NCBI RefSeq assembly: GCF_000004195.4
Contig: NC_030679.2
Location: 18,054,712-18,118,711 of the forward strand
DNA: 64,000 nucleotides
DNA from: Xenopus tropicalis
Lineage: Eukaryota; Chordata; Amphibia; Anura; Pipidae
Reading direction: 5' to 3'
Numbering within the stretch: the stretch's first letter is position 1; each line of letters opens with the position of its first letter. A program made the position numbers and the translations under genes. The notes below the pieces were generated by a model. The model saw nothing but the letters and a program-made list of their open reading frames with translations. It had not been told where the DNA came from and did not search any database. This document shows positions 12,801 through 25,900 of this stretch, piece by piece.

Positions 12801-12974
12801 ATCCTTCTGCAAGCACCGAACGTAAAGCTTCCCCAGCTACCACGTGGTTCCTACTCCTCCTCTGGTTCTCGTCAAAAGGTGTATGAGCTCTGTGTGTGTC
12901 CTAACGGGAGACTGTTCCTTTCACAAGCAGGAAGTGGATCTACCTGCCAAATAAACACCAGTGTGTGTCTATAA
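12801..12974 (+). CDS. sgcd: delta-sarcoglycan, last coding exon and stop codon
   Basis: 57 codons plus TAA (12972-12974). It encodes the extracellular C-terminus with the conserved cysteine cluster of beta/gamma/delta sarcoglycans: CVC near the middle, then a Cys in STCQ and a final Cys two residues before the stop. The segment [20 protein letters not shown] is strongly family-like, and the ending CQINTSVCL, together with a single C-terminal Leu, fits delta rather than gamma or zeta. The cluster is thought to form disulphides needed for complex assembly. The exon joins in frame (phase 0) to 10671-10794. The first few residues ([10 protein letters not shown]) are the least conserved part. No frameshift or missing Cys is visible. 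Confidence 0.95.
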   Translation: MLLQAPNVKLPQLPRGSYSSSGSRQKVYELCVCPNGRLFLSQAGSGSTCQINTSVCL

Positions 12975-13700
12975 GAGACTGGAGACAGTGCTCCAAGAAA
13001 CAGGAGCACTACCATTACCAGACACGGGAAGCCTCAGAACATATATGTGCGTGTGCGTGTGTGAATATATATATATATACACTTATATATATCTGTAAAT
13101 CTATTCATCTCCTGAACAAGAGATGTTTCAAGGCCAGAATCTCAGGGTGATCCTCATGTGTCTTCCCAAATTCTAACTGAATCGATTGATGCTCTCCCCA
13201 GTTCTTTACTCAAGATGTTCTCTTACTCAGAGAACATAGCACTAATGAAACCTTAATATTCAAGTTTTTACTGTATTTTAGATCCAAAGGATATTTTACA
13301 ATCTATTAATTACTGTGTTTGATACACTCTTTACATTACCAGCATCATAAAACAAGTAGGCTATATCATACCAGACAGCCATTCTTTTCCTTTGGGACTG
13401 TTTACAATATCAAGAATGGGAAGGGACTGGGATCAGGAAGTGAAAGAGAATATAAACAGCAGTAGGCATGGCTTGGGGGAGTGGTAACAATCATCTGATT
13501 AGTTTAATTCATGGTGGCAATTTGGCTTTATGCAATGTGACATGCTCATGGCACTCAAGCTTTCAAAGAATATTCTTTGCATATGATAGACGAAAAATAA
13601 ACATCTTATACGCTGTATATTCCCATTAATTATTGCAAATTTTGCACCAATCAGTAGCTTTGATCTGTTTAGTGCAGTTAAAATATTGTGAGCAAATGAC
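12975..13700 (+). other. sgcd: sgcd 3' untranslated region, end not fixed
   Basis: Sequence after the stop codon is AT-rich, contains a GT/TA microsatellite (13044-13092) and has no other exon. A canonical AATAAA lies at 13596-13601, about 620 bases after the stop, and is the first clear polyadenylation signal. Mammalian SGCD has a much longer 3' UTR, so the true end may be further right. Confidence 0.4.
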
Positions 13701-16700
13701 ATACTGGTTGGTGTGTGGTCAATGCACTGCAGAAAATTTTCACCAAGTAACTATATGAGCACATATGTTTTAAGGCTTTGTTTTGACTAAAGGATTCCCA
13801 TTAATGATACATGGGTCAGCCTAAACTGCAGGACCCATGTGGTCGGGCAAGTTCCAACCGACCAAATGCCACCCCAGTGAGTTGGGGCCTGACTCTCAGC
13901 CAGGCCAGCACGGCTGAAACTAGGGGTAGGCATGCCTAGAGCAACGGTAGGGTTGGTGGCTAACCTACCCCTAGTTCCAGGCATTATGTAAATCAGTGCA
14001 GTCAGCAAGCAAATGGTGGGATTTGTTGCAAGTTGCCTTGCATGGGCTTGGGTTGTGACATTATTGTAGTTGAGTAAGTGACAAGGCTGGACAAGTATAC
14101 AAATCAGTGGTGGGTGGGGCTGGGTTAGTATTAGGGCAGGTTAGAGTTGGGCCAGGTAGAAAATTTGTCAACCTGTGCATCACTAATTCCCTTTGCCATA
14201 GTCCTTCAATGACCTTCTACTATAGTATTAATATCACTAGCGAGGTATTTCCTCACTTTCAAAAACAGAAACATCCATCCCTTTCTTGACTTTGCTTGTA
14301 CAGCTGCTTCTTTGAAAAGCATTTATATAATGAATAATGATTATTTTTTCACTTCCTATTCATTCTATAAATTCCACCTTATATGCTTCCTCATCCAGCT
14401 CCATAATGCATAAGATCACCCTCAGCAGGTAGTCTGTTGGGGCTCTGGGCTGAAACATCTCTGTTGATAAAGGAGAAATGTGCCTATGCCTTAAGACAAT
14501 GCACTCTGCAAGGAAAAGCACAGTGGGGAAGTGTCCGATTTTACTGTTTGCTGTTTATTTTGTTTTGGTTGGACTTTATTTTTTTTCTCGGGTTAATTTT
14601 AGAGGGTGGGGTGTGTGAAGGTGAATGCGGCATTGAATGATGTGCGAGTGGAACTGATATGATTTCTTCTCAAGTGGCAAAAATGTTTTCATATATTCTA
14701 TCACGTTTTAAAGGGTTTTGGTTGAATATGCTGCTACAATATTTCTACCATGGGGGGCAGGGCATTTGGGCATCAGTTTCTTGTGGTGTCACAGTATATT
14801 GCATAGCAAAAACAACCCAGACTGCAGTCTATGGGATGAGTAGCCATGTATTACCTCTGGGTTAAGTCTGTTATACATATTGCCAAGGATTTGCCAGGTT
14901 GTCAACTTATTAATTTCTCCTGGCCACATTCTACATGGCTGATTGAAGTTAGTTTTCGATGCTTGCTTGGCTGATTAGAAACCAATGCAGTCTGCAGTTG
15001 GCCCTGTTATGATTCCAAACCAGTCATGCAGCCTTTAGATTTCATATTGCCTATTATTATGAGGGCAAAGTTCAACGAGTAGGGCCAGAAGTTGCTGTCA
15101 CAATGAATATTAGACGTGAGCAGAGGAGCGCCAGGAGATGCTTCCTGCATTAGTAAATTAAGCTTCTTTAGTTCAGCTAGCCCAAATCTGGATTAAACTG
15201 CAGGGGGTTCTTTGATCATTTAATATCATTAATGTTTGACTTATGAAAATGAAGGGATTAAAATTATTGCCAATTGCAAAAGTGCACAGAAGAGCAATTT
15301 TATGGTCTTCTTTGCATGTTAAACAAGGTGGGTAAAGATAATGGAATAGTGATATTGTGTTGTGTTCAATTTAGACTTAAATAATGATCTTTCATAGATT
15401 CATCCTTGAAGTAAATAACTTCCACAGACTATGTTGATTAATAATTAATGGGCCAATTAATGACTTTGCCTCTGCCTCACCTTCATCTCATCTCCATTTT
15501 GACAACACCATGACCAAGTTTTGCCCACTACCAAGCTTATAATCTTACGCTTACACTAACTATGCTGCATTGCAAAACCTAAGCACCAAACCTTGGAGAT
15601 TTATACATTAATAAAATGTTAATAAAATATTAAATGAGGGAAGTTTCCTGAAATGCCCCCCTCCCCAGGTAAAATATGTAGACCATTACATACCCTCAGT
15701 GGTAAAGGCATCTTTTGTAGGATTGAGAGCAAGAATTAAATTATACACTGTGATCTTTTTATATAATTTATATGCAGTATTTTGACGTATTTGCTTTTAT
15801 GCTGCACCGCTCCATAGGGATCTGAGTTAATTATATTAAGGATTGCCAGAACACTGCATGTTACCAAGAAGGCCGAGTATTGGTACAAGTCAAGGCTGAC
15901 CATGACTATGACTTGTGTTTGGCTTTATTTCCTGCGTGATTGTTTTGTTATCTGTGGTTAAATGTTATTACAAGTGTATCTCAAACCAAAGATTGGCAAG
16001 GATGCATCTTATATCAGACACCTTACGCAATATATACAGTATATATAAACCATTAAGGGCAAATATAGTTTTAAATTTTACAAACTGCTTTGCCTAGTGG
16101 AAATGCATAGAGCTAAATATATAGTTATTTTTAATTTGTTTTACTCATCCACACCACAGCTTCTTTGACAGCTGCTTTACTTGCAGTTTTAGTCTTGCCT
16201 AACTGGCATGGTATATGAACATGGTATCATAGGGTGCATCTAGGTCACTTCTCAATTACAATAGAAAGCCATTATCATGGTGTTGGCAGACTAAGGTCAT
16301 TACTCCTAAACCCATCCCCAGAGGCTACTGGCTATATACCAAATGGGTTTATTATTAATCTTGTCATTACTTGGCATTGACTAGATGGATGTTACTGGGC
16401 AACTTGGCTTTATAAAAAAGTTGGTAGTGAAGGGAGATATACAGTAAAAATCCAGGCTCAGCAGTGCATGGGGGAACACATACAACAGGAATATTTATAT
16501 GGTGTCCCTCTATATAGGCTAGGATGGACATTAAATGTTGCCTCATCTCCTGGAAATGTCCTTGATAATATCAGACCATACTTCATGTTAAGCAACAATC
16601 CATACTTTTTTGATGGTTAAGGTTATAAATCATGACTGCAAGTGTCAAGAGGGATTTAGGAGGAGACAGAGAAGGTTCTAGAGCCAGTAAACATCCTGGG

Positions 16701-16717
16701 GTTACATAAGATACCAT

Positions 16718-17365
16718 AGGGCTGATTCACTAAAGTGCGTTAAAACGAGAGCTATTTATTGCATGCACTAAAATTTTTATCGCGTCTAATTTTTCGGGTC
16801 TTAACGCACGATTCACTAAAAGTATATTTGCGTTAATTTACGCGCGATGCTACTTGCGTTATTTTAGTCATGAAGACTATTTTCGTGAGGTATTTGATGG
16901 AACGAGCGCTAATCAACGCACCGCGTACAAATATTTGCTGCATGCGAAAAAATGCACGCCATGTTGCCCATACATGCCATTACTTTCGGAAAATTACTGT
17001 ACTGAAAATGACCATTTCCTTGCAAACTGGAGGCTGCATCACTCTAGGGCCAACACAGACTTGAATAAATCACACTGCAAAGTCCATATTTTATTGCCAA
17101 AAGCTCATTAACTGTACTTTTCTATAATTACCGCCTGCCTCAAGTAGGTGTTAATTTTCGCATAGACTAATGCGATACTGTATTTAGCGCATCAAAGTGT
17201 TAAAATTAAAAAAAGTTAAAATTAACTCATGCGGTAGCATGTCAATTAACGCATGCGATATGCGACTTAACGCATGCGGTAATATTGTAGCGTGTTAATT
17301 TTCCCGTCTATTTTAATGCAAAAAAGCGTGCGATAAAACTTATCGACCTTTAGTAAATCAGCCCT
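16718..17365. mobile_element. 648-bp palindromic MITE
   Basis: Inverted ends AGGGCTGATTCACTAAAG and CTTTAGTAAATCAGCCCT, with CAT on both sides as a possible 3-bp duplication. The interior is full of GCGTTAA/TTAACGC motifs that pair with each other. The insertion lies within a short duplicated flank (CAGAGCCAATAAACATCC near 17409 resembles 16678-16696). Confidence 0.7.
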
Positions 17366-20300
17366 CATGACTGCTTGTGCTCTTAATGTTGCCACAAGGA
17401 GGGTTCCAGAGCCAATAAACATCCTCTGGTGGTTACACAACATAAGGCCTATAGAATAGCTGCTGGAGCGCTTTGATGCTGCCACATTGCATGTTGCCAG
17501 TAAACATATGGAGCGATAGAGAATAAAGAGTAACCCAGAAATGTAAATTCATTGATCAGACGTTAAAGGGCCACTATACCCCAAATGAATTCTGCTGAAT
17601 TGTGCTTTGTCAACTTTTTTCTTGCCATAGTTGACTAGGACTAGGATGACTTTTATAAGTTCAGTAAAACTGTACAGGGTGGGCTATGGAAAAGCTGGTG
17701 GACAACCTGAGAAGAATAATATCATTTTAGACAAGTTTTTCGATCTCATCAGCAGAACTTTCTAGAAGGAAGAACACAAAGTCAATATAAAAAGTAAAGG
17801 CACAGTACCCATTGAACTCCACCATTTCCTCTTGGCCATGTAACTGAGGGCTGTCCTGTCATTTTAAAGAACGATGCAGCTTTATAGAAGAAGGAGCAAA
17901 CAATCCCGTTTCAACCTCTGACTCTCTTTATAACCATCAGAGTAACAGAGTACTGCGTGTACTTTCCCTCTTTGGCACTGCGTCCTTGTTGTGTTCATAT
18001 AATATTTATTATGATATTACAATTTATTTATAAGGGCCAACGTGTTCGACAGCACCGTACTGAAATACATGAGAGAATTAGGGGGTGAATATTGCTGTGT
18101 CTATAAATGATTGATAATGTTTATGTATCTGGCTGAGGTATGCAATCACTATTTTATCTGTTCTGCGATTTGATCCTTTTGCTGCCAGATTGGCCTTCCA
18201 GATATCGCTGATAGCAGCACACTTAATTTTTCAGTTTTAAAAGCTTTTTTAACTTTCTGATGCTGTAAACATTTTATTGCTTTACCTTTAATTACCGCCT
18301 TAAATAATTATATGGTTCCTGTACCTGTTTAAAAAGAAAATAGGGCTTTGATGATGTTTAATAATTTATTTAATGCGTGAGCCATAGTCATCAGCCATAC
18401 TGAAATTCATTGGTTTTCTGTCCTGAAGTTGGCAGGAAGACTTTTCACCCCTTCAAACCTGAACAAATAAGTGTTTGATGCCTGGCATACAGTAGCAAAG
18501 AATTCTTGTGATCTGAAGCCTGATTGGAACACTCAGTATCCATACAAATTAGGGATAAACTACAGGTGCAAATATATAACACATTTTTTCAACTAGAGCT
18601 TTATTTTGACGTTTCTCCATTTACTTGTTTCCTATGGTGAAACTTACAGGGGGAGCAAAAATGGTCCCACATCTCTCCTTGCTGCCTGCACCCATGCTAT
18701 TAATTCATTCAGCTGCAATGATAAGGGGGAGGTGGTAGCAGTAATGTGACATGAAGGGATACCTGAAACATTTTTTTGCAGGGGACCTAGGAAAGTAAAC
18801 TGCTTGTGTCACTTGCCTCTAAGGATTCCTGGTTCTATATGGGAAACTGTTGCAAGGATTAGGTTGGATTTCCAGCGTTTTCAGTGAAGTATATCAGTGG
18901 TTCCAACTGTCCATGCTCCATAGATCAACGTGTCAGCTCTACGGACTTCAGTGGGACCTAAATCCTTCCATGTTGTTCAATTAGCTAAATCAATCCCTTG
19001 GAAATGCCAGGGCGGTAAAGTTATAAATGAACCATCTTCAGACCTTGAGTTGTAACAATATCTGCATAGACAGAAAAACTATTAGGTTTGTACCAATAGG
19101 ATGCGGGCTTAGACTGGCAGGTGCATTCTACCACATGGTACACATTTAGTTATTGGTTCTTTTGAGTGTTGTGGCACCATACCCACTGGCACAGAGACCA
19201 TCCCTGAACACAGGCAGGTTCAGTGTTGTCTCTATCACAGTTTTCATGTATTTATAACTTAAACCCTTGTGGTGCCTTGCAGTGAAACAACCTCTAACAA
19301 ACCACAGTGCATGTTCAGCTCAGAACATATAACTGCCAATTGTCCTGGTTTTGTTAGAACATTCCTGATTTATGGAAACAACAGGGGTTTAAATTAACCA
19401 AAAGTAGGGAGCATCTGGATGACACATATGGCTTAGCTTTATGGGACATACTGTAGCTTAGATAGATCAAGGGTTTGACATAAAATGACCTAAGTTTCCT
19501 ACTGTGACTATTGAGAGGTTTGACCCAATGTCATAATTATGAGCCATTATATTGTTATATTAGGGATCTTTCACAGATTTTGTCCACCTGCTATTGGTCA
19601 TATCTAATATTGCTTTTTAAACTCCATCTCCATGATTATAGAACAGCAACACCCTAAATGTGCTGCCAACTCTGATAAGTGCTGGGAGATGTAGATCTGC
19701 TGACGATTTTTTTTAATCTTTGTACTAAAGTAATAACATCAAGTAAGCTTAGCAACCCAAATGAGAACTGGGGGTGTGACTAAAAATGAAAATTCAGGAC
19801 TAAATTTACTGTTTCAACTTAAAGTTAATACTGTTTTATTAAAAGCTGCTGATCTCATCAGGGCTGTCTTTGGTGGTGGTGGGGCTCAGGCCAAACAGGT
19901 TAAGCAGGCAATATTATTTACATAAAGTAGGACCATTCAACCTATGGCTCTTGAGCTGTTATTAAACTTAATCCCTACAATTACCTAATTGTAGGGATGA
20001 ATCCCTAATTACAACCTAAAAGCAGGCTTTGTACTTCAACAACTGAAGGGCCCAAAGTAGGGCAACACTCATATAAGGTTTTACCAATGTCCTACTCGAT
20101 TATGTCCTACTGTAGCCATTTTGCTCTGCTTTACCTACTACGTCCTTTTCTTCCTACCTACAACTGCTACTTTGTGCTGCCCCACTATGCATGGGGCCCA
20201 GAGCAGTTACTCCTGTTTGCACCCCACAAAAGACAGCTCTGGGTCTCATACCACTGATAGCATACATGAGTATACAAGAGTGTCTGTGCAAGTGCGTGTG

Positions 20301-20938
20301 TTTTCTTGTATGGCTGTGAAGACATATACAGCTTTTTGGGGTTGTTTTGTATTGGGGTACTACGTGAGTCCATGCTCACTCTATGCAACAATTTTGTAAG
20401 CATTTGCAATAATGCTCAATATAATAAGGAGATCTTTTAACTTTATTACACTTTCTGTACAAGAATAAAAAAGTGATTTGTATTTAAATGATTTCAACTG
20501 CAATCTTGTAAGAACTCTTAATAAAATAATGATTGATATGAACTTCTTGTCTATATTGCCTCTTGTATTTTATTTAGCAATATTATATCCCAGACACCAA
20601 ACATAACTATAGAGCACAGCCAACATGTAGAAATATATAGAGCGAATAAAAATATACACAGTGCCTGGTGGGCAATGAAATGATAGGTCTGCACCGTAGC
20701 ATGTAGCAACACACATATAGGGTTGCCACCTGGCCTGGTTTCATCTGCTTTACTAGAAAAATACTGTCTAATACTTGATCAGATGAATACTAATTAAATA
20801 GTCGCTGGTAATTTAACACCCATCTTGTAACCTTAACCTACAGCAGACATGCCCAAATAGCAGGCTTAGATCTGTGGTTATTTTTCACTTCAAACCCACC
20901 TTGAAGGTCCAATTGGCAAGAGCCACTCTTGATGGTTC

Positions 20939-21217
20939 CAGTGTCGGACTGGGGTGCCAAGGGGCCCACCAGAAAACCTAATACCTTAGGCCCACTCTAT
21001 CCTTTTCTGTTGACTTATTTCTTTAGTCTCTTAATTACTTATTTTTACATTCCATTATCTTTCCTTTTCTCCATTTCTTCTGTTTCTTCTTATATAGAAT
21101 TGAGTAATGGCCATAGTATAGGCATACAAGGCAAATGGTTGGCTGAGCAGCAGGGCCCACTGACACCTGGGCCCACCAGAAGTTTTCCTGGTATCCTGGT
21201 GGGCCAGTCCGACACTG
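20939..21217. mobile_element. hAT-type MITE
   Basis: Termini CAGTGTCGGACTGG and CCAGTCCGACACTG are exact inverted repeats. Flanking 8-mers GATGGTTC and GATGAGTA match at 5 of 8, a decayed target duplication. A truncated relative is at 25789-25900. Confidence 0.7.
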
Positions 21218-21626
21218 GATGAGTACAGATATAGGAAAACATTGGTGTATCAGTCATTCAGTCATAGTTGCAAGATTATCAAAGACAGCAAATACATATT
21301 TACCCCAGATTTCACCCAACTGACCTTCAAGCTGGGCATGTCTAGGAGACCACATGTCCATTATTCCCAATTCTCACTCTTACTGGCCTTCAGGCTCAGC
21401 CACCCCTTATAGTTTAGAAACCACTGCTTTAAAACTCAACATACAATGTATAGTATTTGCCTAACTCAGCCTTGTGTTTTGCCACATGTCCCTTGCTCCT
21501 CAGTTCATAAATGAGCTCATTTGTCTGCCTTTTGCTTGTGATTTTATGTTTGGGGATATGTTTTCTGTATGGTTCTGTTTCCTTAAATGAGTTGCTGCTT
21601 TTTTGACTGGGTAGGTTTATTTTCAG

Positions 21627-21905
21627 CTACACAACAACACAGAATGCCTCCCGGATCCTGCCAGATACTTTGCCATCATTCAACGCTCGGCATGTAAGTC
21701 TTTCTTTGTGACATGTAATTACCTCCTTGGGGATACAATCTAAACTTCTGCTGTTCACCCAGCTGAAGATGAATTCCAAGGGCCGTAGCATTTCCATCCA
21801 ACCCCTCTGGTAATGATAGGAGCGGAACATCTTCAGCAGCTGTTTGTGCAGGTGTTCGGATCCATACGCTCTTTCCTCCTCAGGGTTCCCTTTTGCTTTC
21901 CAACT
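21627..21905 (-). other. unidentified open frame of 92 codons, possible orphan exon or pseudogene
   Basis: The frame opens right after CTCTATAG (a possible acceptor that itself supplies an in-frame stop) and runs to TAG at 21627. An AATAAA on the same strand lies at 21622-21617. The translation is protein-like in composition, e.g. SEHLHKQLLKMFRSYHYQRG and CIPKEVITCHKERLTC. I do not recognise a family. It may be a terminal exon of an unknown gene, a decayed gene copy, or a chance frame; a 92-codon frame is not rare in 64 kb. Confidence 0.25.
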
Positions 21906-23495
21906 CTATAGAGCTTGTTCTAAATAAACACATAAGCCCTGGCAATGCACATGGACACAGAAACCAGTGTTTGGTATGGCAGCCGGGATTGTTACAGTAC
22001 AAAAATATACCATAGCCTTAAATCTCAAGCCAATACAAATAATATCAATGAAAAAGGATGTTGTTAAAAGAGGTGCACACACATACAACATAAGCATAGC
22101 TCAGTATAGGCAGGGTTGCCCACTTATAAATGCATGAAATCTGAATGTAGAAATGAATATACACTGTTATGGCTATTACTTTTAGGTAAATCAAGGGTGG
22201 AGCATGCATTTGCCTCCATTCCACTGATGTTATTAAGTTGTTATTAATACGTGATCCATTTGTTCAGCAGTACATGTATCAGATATAAACAATAGTTCCT
22301 CGGGTGAAACTTTTCAGACCAGTTAGGTCCGAAAACCAATCCACTGTTGAAAGGGCCAAGATTAATACTATACAGGGAACAGAGATAGAAAAGAGACCAG
22401 TATTGTCTATACAGTTGTTATCTACTTCTTTTTTACTTGCTTTTAACTCATTTCTCTATTTAGGAACATCACACCAAGAGTGAAAGCACATTGAAGAGCG
22501 CTTGTTCCAATCATATGTGATATATAGTAGATGGAAATGACTGAAGAAAAGGTGAGGTATGGTCACATACGCATTTCGGTTGTCTCTGAGGCTTTAAATT
22601 CCGATCACCCCTCTTTATGACATTCAAACAACTTGTTTTTACCACATAGTAAGTGCACAGAGCTGCATTTAGCTTTTTATTTTGGCCATATATCACTTTA
22701 TGAGGTCCCCAAAGACAGTATGGTGGCCCATGAATGTATCTAATCTGCCTTCAGAACTTAATAAATATAAAATAAATTACATAAAGTCCTTTTGCAGATG
22801 GTTTTAATCTCACAAAAAAACCTTTAGGGGTTCAATTATTAATCCATATTGCAAAACTGATCCTAAGATTATAATACACAAGATTTCAAATTTTGTGCTG
22901 TCTGCTGAAGGACGTTGCCAAAGGATTTTTTTGTATTTGTTCTGGAAGCAGAAGAGTAGAAGCAAGATTTCTTTGCAATACCTGGTTAAACTGGACTTAA
23001 ACTAACATTATGGGGCAATGGAATACAAAACAAGTCCAATGATATAAAACTAACTGGTAACTAATGACAATGGGATGCCGTAAAGCAGTGTAAAAGAAGC
23101 TGGCACTAGTTAAGTAACATTAAAACTAAAAATGAAAACTGCTGATAATGCCCAGGGTTTGGGCTAAGGATTAATTACAGAACAGAGAGCTGGACATCAC
23201 AGAAGGACAAGGAGACACTTGTGGCACTAAAAGCTGGTAAGATGGTTATCATCATTTTTTATATCTGCAAAGATTCTTGGTTGTCATAACCTGTCACACT
23301 CAATGGGCACATTGATTTTTCTTTCATTCTTTCCAGTAGCATCTGCTGTGTTAGAATAATACTCTAGGAACATTTACAATTCAAGATCAAAGAGGACAGA
23401 TAGCATAAGTAAGACAATGTCAATTTCTACAAAGCACACTTTATGAACTTGAATTTACATTATTATATTTTTTTCCAGATTTCATGATAGTAGCG

Positions 23496-23779
23496 TGTAA
23501 GGATGTGAAATGTTAATAGTTAATACAAATTAGTTTAGCCACTTAGGTGGCAGTGTGTTCTAATGTTAAGTAAAAAAGTTGTGTGTGAAAGAAAAGTAAA
23601 TAAAGGAAAGAGGAACAGGAAATTCAGTCGCCATTTTGGCAGTGAGAAGGTAAGGAAAAGAAGTTCTTGTCAGGGAAAGCTTAGGAAGGAGAATAGTGCC
23701 AAAACTGTAGTGAAGTCACACAAATAAAGTTGAACTGGTTTACTGGAGAGTCTCCCATCACTTGTGTCTCAAGGTAACA
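23496..23779 (+). mobile_element. probable 5' LTR of a Ty3/gypsy-like element
   Basis: A segment bounded TGTAAGG...AACA, with an AATAAA signal at 23723-23728 about 50 bases before its end. It is followed directly by TTTGGCGTAGTTGGCTGGAT, which looks like a primer-binding site in the usual place. Gag-like coding starts a few bases later (ATG 23798). The exact left boundary is inferred from the TG start only. No matching 3' LTR was found in the window. Confidence 0.4.
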
Positions 23780-23797
23780 TTTGGCGTAGTTGGCTGG

Positions 23798-24391
23798 ATG
23801 GAAGGCTCTGGAGACCTGGGTCTTTACACATTTGCAAGAGAAGGAGAGACGCTTCCCCAGTTTGCGGTACCACTCTGGGACCTTTGGAGCAAGCTTATCA
23901 AGGTGGATGTCCCCGGTGGACTGGCTGTGGTGACTGAACCAGATAGCCTCCTTCGAGATCAATACGTGGCAGGCCTGCAAGAGGCAAGGGTGAGAACCGC
24001 GTTAAAGGAGAAGGAGCGAACCGTTGTCCGTATCCTGTTCCGAGTCATTCTGCGAGAGGCCATAGAGAGGAACCACGAGGGGGAAATGAACACCCCAGAG
24101 GCCGTCCCAGTCTCGACAATGGCTACTCCCAGACCTGAGGTAGCTGGTGGAGCTGCCCATGGCTTGGAGGGAGTGGTGAAGGATCTGCAGGAGTCCCTGG
24201 TAGCGATACGGCAGGAGGTGGCTAGCCTATGCCGGGTGAATCCCGATCGATCCATGCCAACAAGGGGCCGGCGGCACCTGAGTGGGAAAAGGCCTCCACA
24301 ATGTTGGCACTGTGGGGCACCTGGACACTTTGCTCAATCTTGCCCCATGAATGAGAGGGGCCCTGCCTCAGAAGACCCACAGTTACACTAA
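23798..24391 (+). pseudogene. gag-like fragment with CCHC zinc knuckle (LTR retrotransposon)
   Basis: An open frame of 197 codons from the first ATG after the putative primer-binding site. It has a gag-like segment (LRDQYVAGLQEARVRTAL) and near its end a C-X2-C-X4-H-X4-C zinc knuckle (CWHCGAPGHFAQSC, 24303-24343), the nucleic-acid-binding motif of gag. The GC-rich codon use differs from the surrounding AT-rich DNA. The frame stops at 24389-24391 and protease-like sequence follows in another frame. I class it as a remnant because only gag and part of the protease remain and no reverse transcriptase follows. Confidence 0.7.
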
Positions 24392-24393
24392 TG

Positions 24394-24850
24394 GAGCCTG
24401 TGGTCGAGGGGCCAACCACAGGCACAGCTGATATGTGCCCCATGGAGCAAGAGCGAGGGCTCATTGACACTAGGCCTTACGTGGTAGCAGAGCTCGGGGG
24501 AAGGAAAGTTTGTTGTCTCTTGGACACTTGCTTAGAGGTGACAACCATGACTCTGGCTTTTTTCGAGCAGGGAGGGTTCCAGCACCTGGAGAGAGTTGTC
24601 AGGCTTCTCTTTGAAAGCTGTGAATGAAACACCTATTGAGGTAGTGGGCATCACCTGGATGGATATTAAACTGCTTGGGCAATGTGTGCCCTGCAAGGGA
24701 GTTGTGGTGGTAAGACAAGCCCAGAGCAGGAGCGCTCCAGTTATTATTGGCATAAATGTCCTGCAGGAATTGGATGACCTGCTCTTGGCTTTTGCAAAAC
24801 GTATATTAACATTAATTTCTGTTAAATCTTTTACAGGGAGAGAAACTTAA
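24394..24850 (+). pseudogene. aspartic-protease-like remnant of the same LTR element
   Basis: Two frames continue after gag. One includes VVAELGGRKVCCLLDTCLEV, resembling a retroviral-type aspartic protease but with DTC where the catalytic DTG is expected. The second, from about 24596, includes WMDIKLLGQCVPCKG and APVIIGINVLQELD, the C-terminal protease region of Ty3/gypsy-like elements. The frame change near 24600 and the lost DTG mean it is not functional as read. Homology ends near 24800 and no RT, RNase H or integrase is seen. Confidence 0.6.
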
Positions 24851-25299
24851 TCATGGGAAGAATAACACTGGCCTTTAGTGTCGGGATTGTAAACTGATTT
24901 ATTTCTTGCTCGTAGCAAAACAAAGATTAATCTCTTCACTGCAGAGTGAAGTAAATAAACACTTGTAGGTTAGACTTTAGTACAGGCAAATAATACAGGC
25001 TTCTGGTTGGTGGAAAGTGTGAATAATAATTAAGGCAGCTTCCTAGTCTAAAACTATTATACAGCAAAGAAAGGAGGGGGTAGGAGGCATAGGGAACAAC
25101 AAACTATAACAGGAAACATAAGTTATTTTCTAATAGCTTCTATTTCACAAAAGGAGAGCTATACCCACTCAAACCACTCAAATATAAACCCTCGAAACAA
25201 ATGAATGTACAATTGCTCAGAGAGCTCTTCTAAGCGCTTCTGCATAATGCCTTTTTACGTTAATGTTTTGTTATAGATTTCCCAATATTTACTTTTAGT

Positions 25300-25690
25300 A
25301 ATATTATAATGAATATGGTACAACAGTGACACCAACTGGCTACAGATGGGAAAAATGGTTTTGTGATCTTGCTCTGCTTGGAAAATGAAGTTAGGAAGCA
25401 AAGAAGAGTCATCTAATGTTTCTCTGGTCAGTTCTAAGCAGAATAAGATCACAAGACCAGCAGGTGGTGCTGTTTTACCAAATTCATTATATTAGCAGTT
25501 TACAAATTGCTAATATTTTTAAAACTAGAAAAAATCAGTATTGCAAAAGTGCATTGTAATTGTACATTGATCTGTTTCGAATGTTTACTTTAATGTGAGA
25601 TTACACAGGCTGTTCTAAGCACTTTTTAAATTTGCATATCATTTTGTATCGCTGGTATTAGCAGTTTTGCACTGCTGCTAACATACATTT
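25300..25690. repeat. copy of the AT-rich dispersed repeat
   Basis: AGCAGGTGGTGCTGTTTTAC, TTGCTAATATTTTTAAAACT and GCAAAAGTGCATTG match the 6285-7020 family. Confidence 0.45.
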
Positions 25691-25788
25691 GTAACAAGAG
25701 CACCCCTGCTGGACAGAATACCAGAAGTTTAAGATGCTAATGCAAGAGAGTCCTCTGATTCTCTCCTCAGTTTTGGCGCTCCTGTCAC

Positions 25789-25900
25789 CAGTGTTGGACT
25801 GGGGTGCCAAGGGCCCACCAGAAAACAGGCCTTAGGCCCACTCTCCCCTTCTTTGTTCACTTATTTCTTTAGTCTCTTAATTACTTATTTTTACATACTG
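25789..25900. mobile_element. truncated copy of the 20939-21217 MITE
   Basis: CAGTGTTGGACTGGGGTGCC and the following 90 bases match the left part of that element up to TTACTTATTTTTACAT. The right terminus is absent. Confidence 0.65.
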
